Part shown: in pieces, positions 62,401 to 64,000 of the stretch
How positions within the stretch are numbered: the first letter of the stretch is position 1
Layout of the letters: each line of letters begins with the position of its first letter
The notes under the pieces: model-generated
Database searches by the model: none
Told to the model about the DNA's origin: nothing
The model's input: only the letters and a program-made list of their open reading frames with translations
Translations under genes and position numbers: made by a program
Origin: Ophioceras dolichostomum
Lineage: Eukaryota; Ascomycota; Sordariomycetes; Magnaporthales; Ophioceraceae
Assembly: GCA_003049485.1 (NCBI GenBank)
Contig: PYST01000122.1
Coordinates: forward strand, 1 to 64,000
Direction: 5' to 3'
DNA length: 64,000 nucleotides

Positions 62401-64000
62401 AGCCTGCCACGGAGAAGCCCGCTGATGATAAGCCTGCCGTGGAGAAGAAGCCCGCGGATGACAAGCCTGCCCAAGATGGAGCCTCTTCCTCCTCCGACAA
62501 GCCTGCTGACGCCGTCGACGCGGAGAAGCCCAAGGATGATTCCAAGGATGATTTCAAGGCCGCCGCTGGCGCCGATGCTGCTGATAGCAAGGACAAGAAG
62601 GCTGAGGGACAGCCGGCCGACGAGAAGAAGCCCGCTGAGGAGAAGATGTCCGACGACGTTGAAGCGCAGCGTAAGGACCAGGCTGTGCAGACGGAGGCTG
62701 TTTCCAATGCTGAGAAGTCTGAGAAGTCCGACGAGGCCCAAAAGGCGGGAGGCGACGCGAAGTCAGAAGACATTAAGTCTAATGACAAGGGGCCTGAGGA
62801 CAAGAAGCCCGAGGACCAAAAGCCTGAGGCCAAGTTCGAGGCCAAGTCCGAAGAGAGCACATCCGACGAGAAGAAACCTGAGAAGCCCGAGCAGAGTGAT
62901 ACTAAGCAAGCTGAGGACGAGGCTTCTTCGTCGAAGGCTCCTCTAGATCAAGAGAAAGCCGAGACCGCCAGCACCACCTCCACAGATTCCAGCAACCCCC
63001 AGGACACCCCGCTCGCCACCCCAGTCGGCAGCCCTGCCCCTGAGACTGCCGAGGCCAAGTCCTCCAGTGACAAAGGAGATGGCGAAGACGAGGACAAGGA
63101 CAAGGAGAAGGTCTCCGTGCCTCCCGTCGACGGCGGCCCGCCCGCGTCCGAGGACAAAGACAAGGACAAGGACAAGGACAAGGACAAGAACGACCAAGCT
63201 GCTGCTGCCGCTACCGATACCGCACCCCTGCCCGTCGTATGCCAGTTCCACAGGGAGATGGAGGAGAGGCGCATGCGCGCGCACCGCCCCCCTCCCTCCC
63301 ACCACTCGTCCTCTGCATCCCACCACTCTTCCTCCTCCCACAAGCCCCAGCCCGCACCCGTACCAGCGCGCGACGAGTTCTCCGCAGACGACTCGTCGGA
63401 CAGTCCGGTTTCGGACTACGAGCGGCTGTACGACTCGGACATGGAGGTTCCCAAGCCCGTGGCAGCAACTGCGTCGACCGTCGTCGCCGGCGCCGCCCCC
63501 GCGGATGACGACGAGACCGACGACGAGGCCCGTCCGGAGCCCTGGAACGCTATCTGCGTCGTGGGTCTGAAAGTTTATTCCAAGGACAAGAACCTCGAGC
63601 TCCGCGTCGTGATGGAGGGCGGGGACCTCAAGGAGGGCGGCATGGGCGAGAAGGGTGAGCAGGATATCGACAACGCCCAGAACAACGCTGGTGGGCAGCG
63701 CAAGAAGGAAAAGAAAGACAAGAAGAAGGGCAAGAAAGCTGAGAAGGCTCCCGGCGGAAGCAAGAAGAAGGCGGGCAGCAAGAAGGCCGAGAGCGATGAT
63801 GACAAGGTCGAGGACGAGGAGGAGTCGTCCGGGGAGTCGTCTTCGGATGATGATGACGAGTCTGGCTCGGATTCGGACTCTGGCTCGTCGTCTTCGGGAT
63901 CCAGCTCCGGTTCAGATTCGGACGCCGAGGCGGATTCGGAGTCGGAGTCTGGTACGGAGTCTGATGATGAGCGCGAAGTGTCTGCCAAGTCCATGAAGGA
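59475..64000 (+). CDS. Calpain-family cysteine protease with long charged tail (3' end beyond window)
   Basis: Exons 59475-60017, 60353-60629, 60724-61261 and 61391 to the window end join in phase (over 1320 residues so far). The papain-fold triad is complete: Cys248 in QGDLGNCWLLASL, His433 in EQHAYNVMDC and Asn454 in RNPWG. Between them lie typical calpain segments (GIYGFVFYRDGEWVYSIIDD, KAFAKAHGDYASLIGGWVGEG). A domain III-like beta region follows (VDVPWLPQYHEKFHIKLTVD to about residue 640). From about 650 onward the protein is low-complexity: an Ala/Lys/Arg/Glu coiled-coil-like helix, then Lys/Glu/Asp/Pro repeats, Asp-Lys runs, and Ser/Asp/Glu-rich sequence at the end. No EF-hand region is seen. 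Calpains cleave limited sites in response to calcium; fungal long-tailed forms are poorly studied. The N-terminal 130 residues are basic and disordered. Confidence 0.92.

Overview
This window reads as nuclear DNA of a filamentous ascomycete (Pezizomycotina, most likely Sordariomycetes). Genes are interrupted by short introns with GTAAGT-type donors and CTAAC-like branch sites. The gene families are typical of these fungi: a CFEM-domain Pth11-like receptor, a CYP65-like P450, an FTA2-like kinase fold, an MRP-type ABC transporter, a NiCoT transporter and a relic of cellobiose dehydrogenase. There are two short assembly gaps (16478-16502 and 51042-51062), both inside introns and both inside simple-sequence runs. 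I reconstructed exon structures by hand from splice consensus and reading-phase agreement; no search or alignment was run.

Layout. 1-2.9 kb: gene-poor, with a hairpin, an apparent Hsp70-like gene fragment and a GC-rich dispersed motif. 3.0-6.3 kb (-): seven-exon gene joining a degenerate alpha/beta-hydrolase-like domain to ankyrin repeats. 6.3-11.6 kb: gene-poor, with two relics of large-subunit rRNA in opposite orientations. 11.6-13.0 kb (-): FTA2-like kinase-fold gene whose intron carries a purine minisatellite. 15.3-17.0 kb (-): secreted protein made of two related domains. 17.6-19.7 kb (-): cytochrome P450. 20.3-23.2 kb (-): CFEM/Pth11-type receptor, with one GC-AG intron. 24.4-28.5 kb (+): decayed F-box/ankyrin gene with duplicated fragments on both sides, one with RIP-like transitions.

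31.3-35.0 kb (+): 1161-residue fungal protein of unknown function. 36.1-42.0 kb (-): 1847-residue ABC-C transporter with two low-complexity insertions in its second ATPase domain. 43.9-45.3 kb (-): single-pass membrane protein with a glutamine-rich tail. 45.7-46.1 kb (-): weak small ORF. 47.4-50.3 kb (+): cellobiose dehydrogenase pseudogene. 50.5-52.3 kb (-): nickel/cobalt transporter. 52.3-59.5 kb: long interval without a supported gene. 59.5-64.0 kb (+): calpain-family protease with a very long charged tail, cut by the window end.

The genes do not form an obvious pathway. A P450, a receptor and an ABC transporter occur within 25 kb, but there is no polyketide, peptide or terpene backbone enzyme, so I do not call a biosynthetic cluster. 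The window looks like an accessory region: surface and sensor-type proteins and fast-evolving ankyrin genes, interspersed with decayed genes and duplicated debris.
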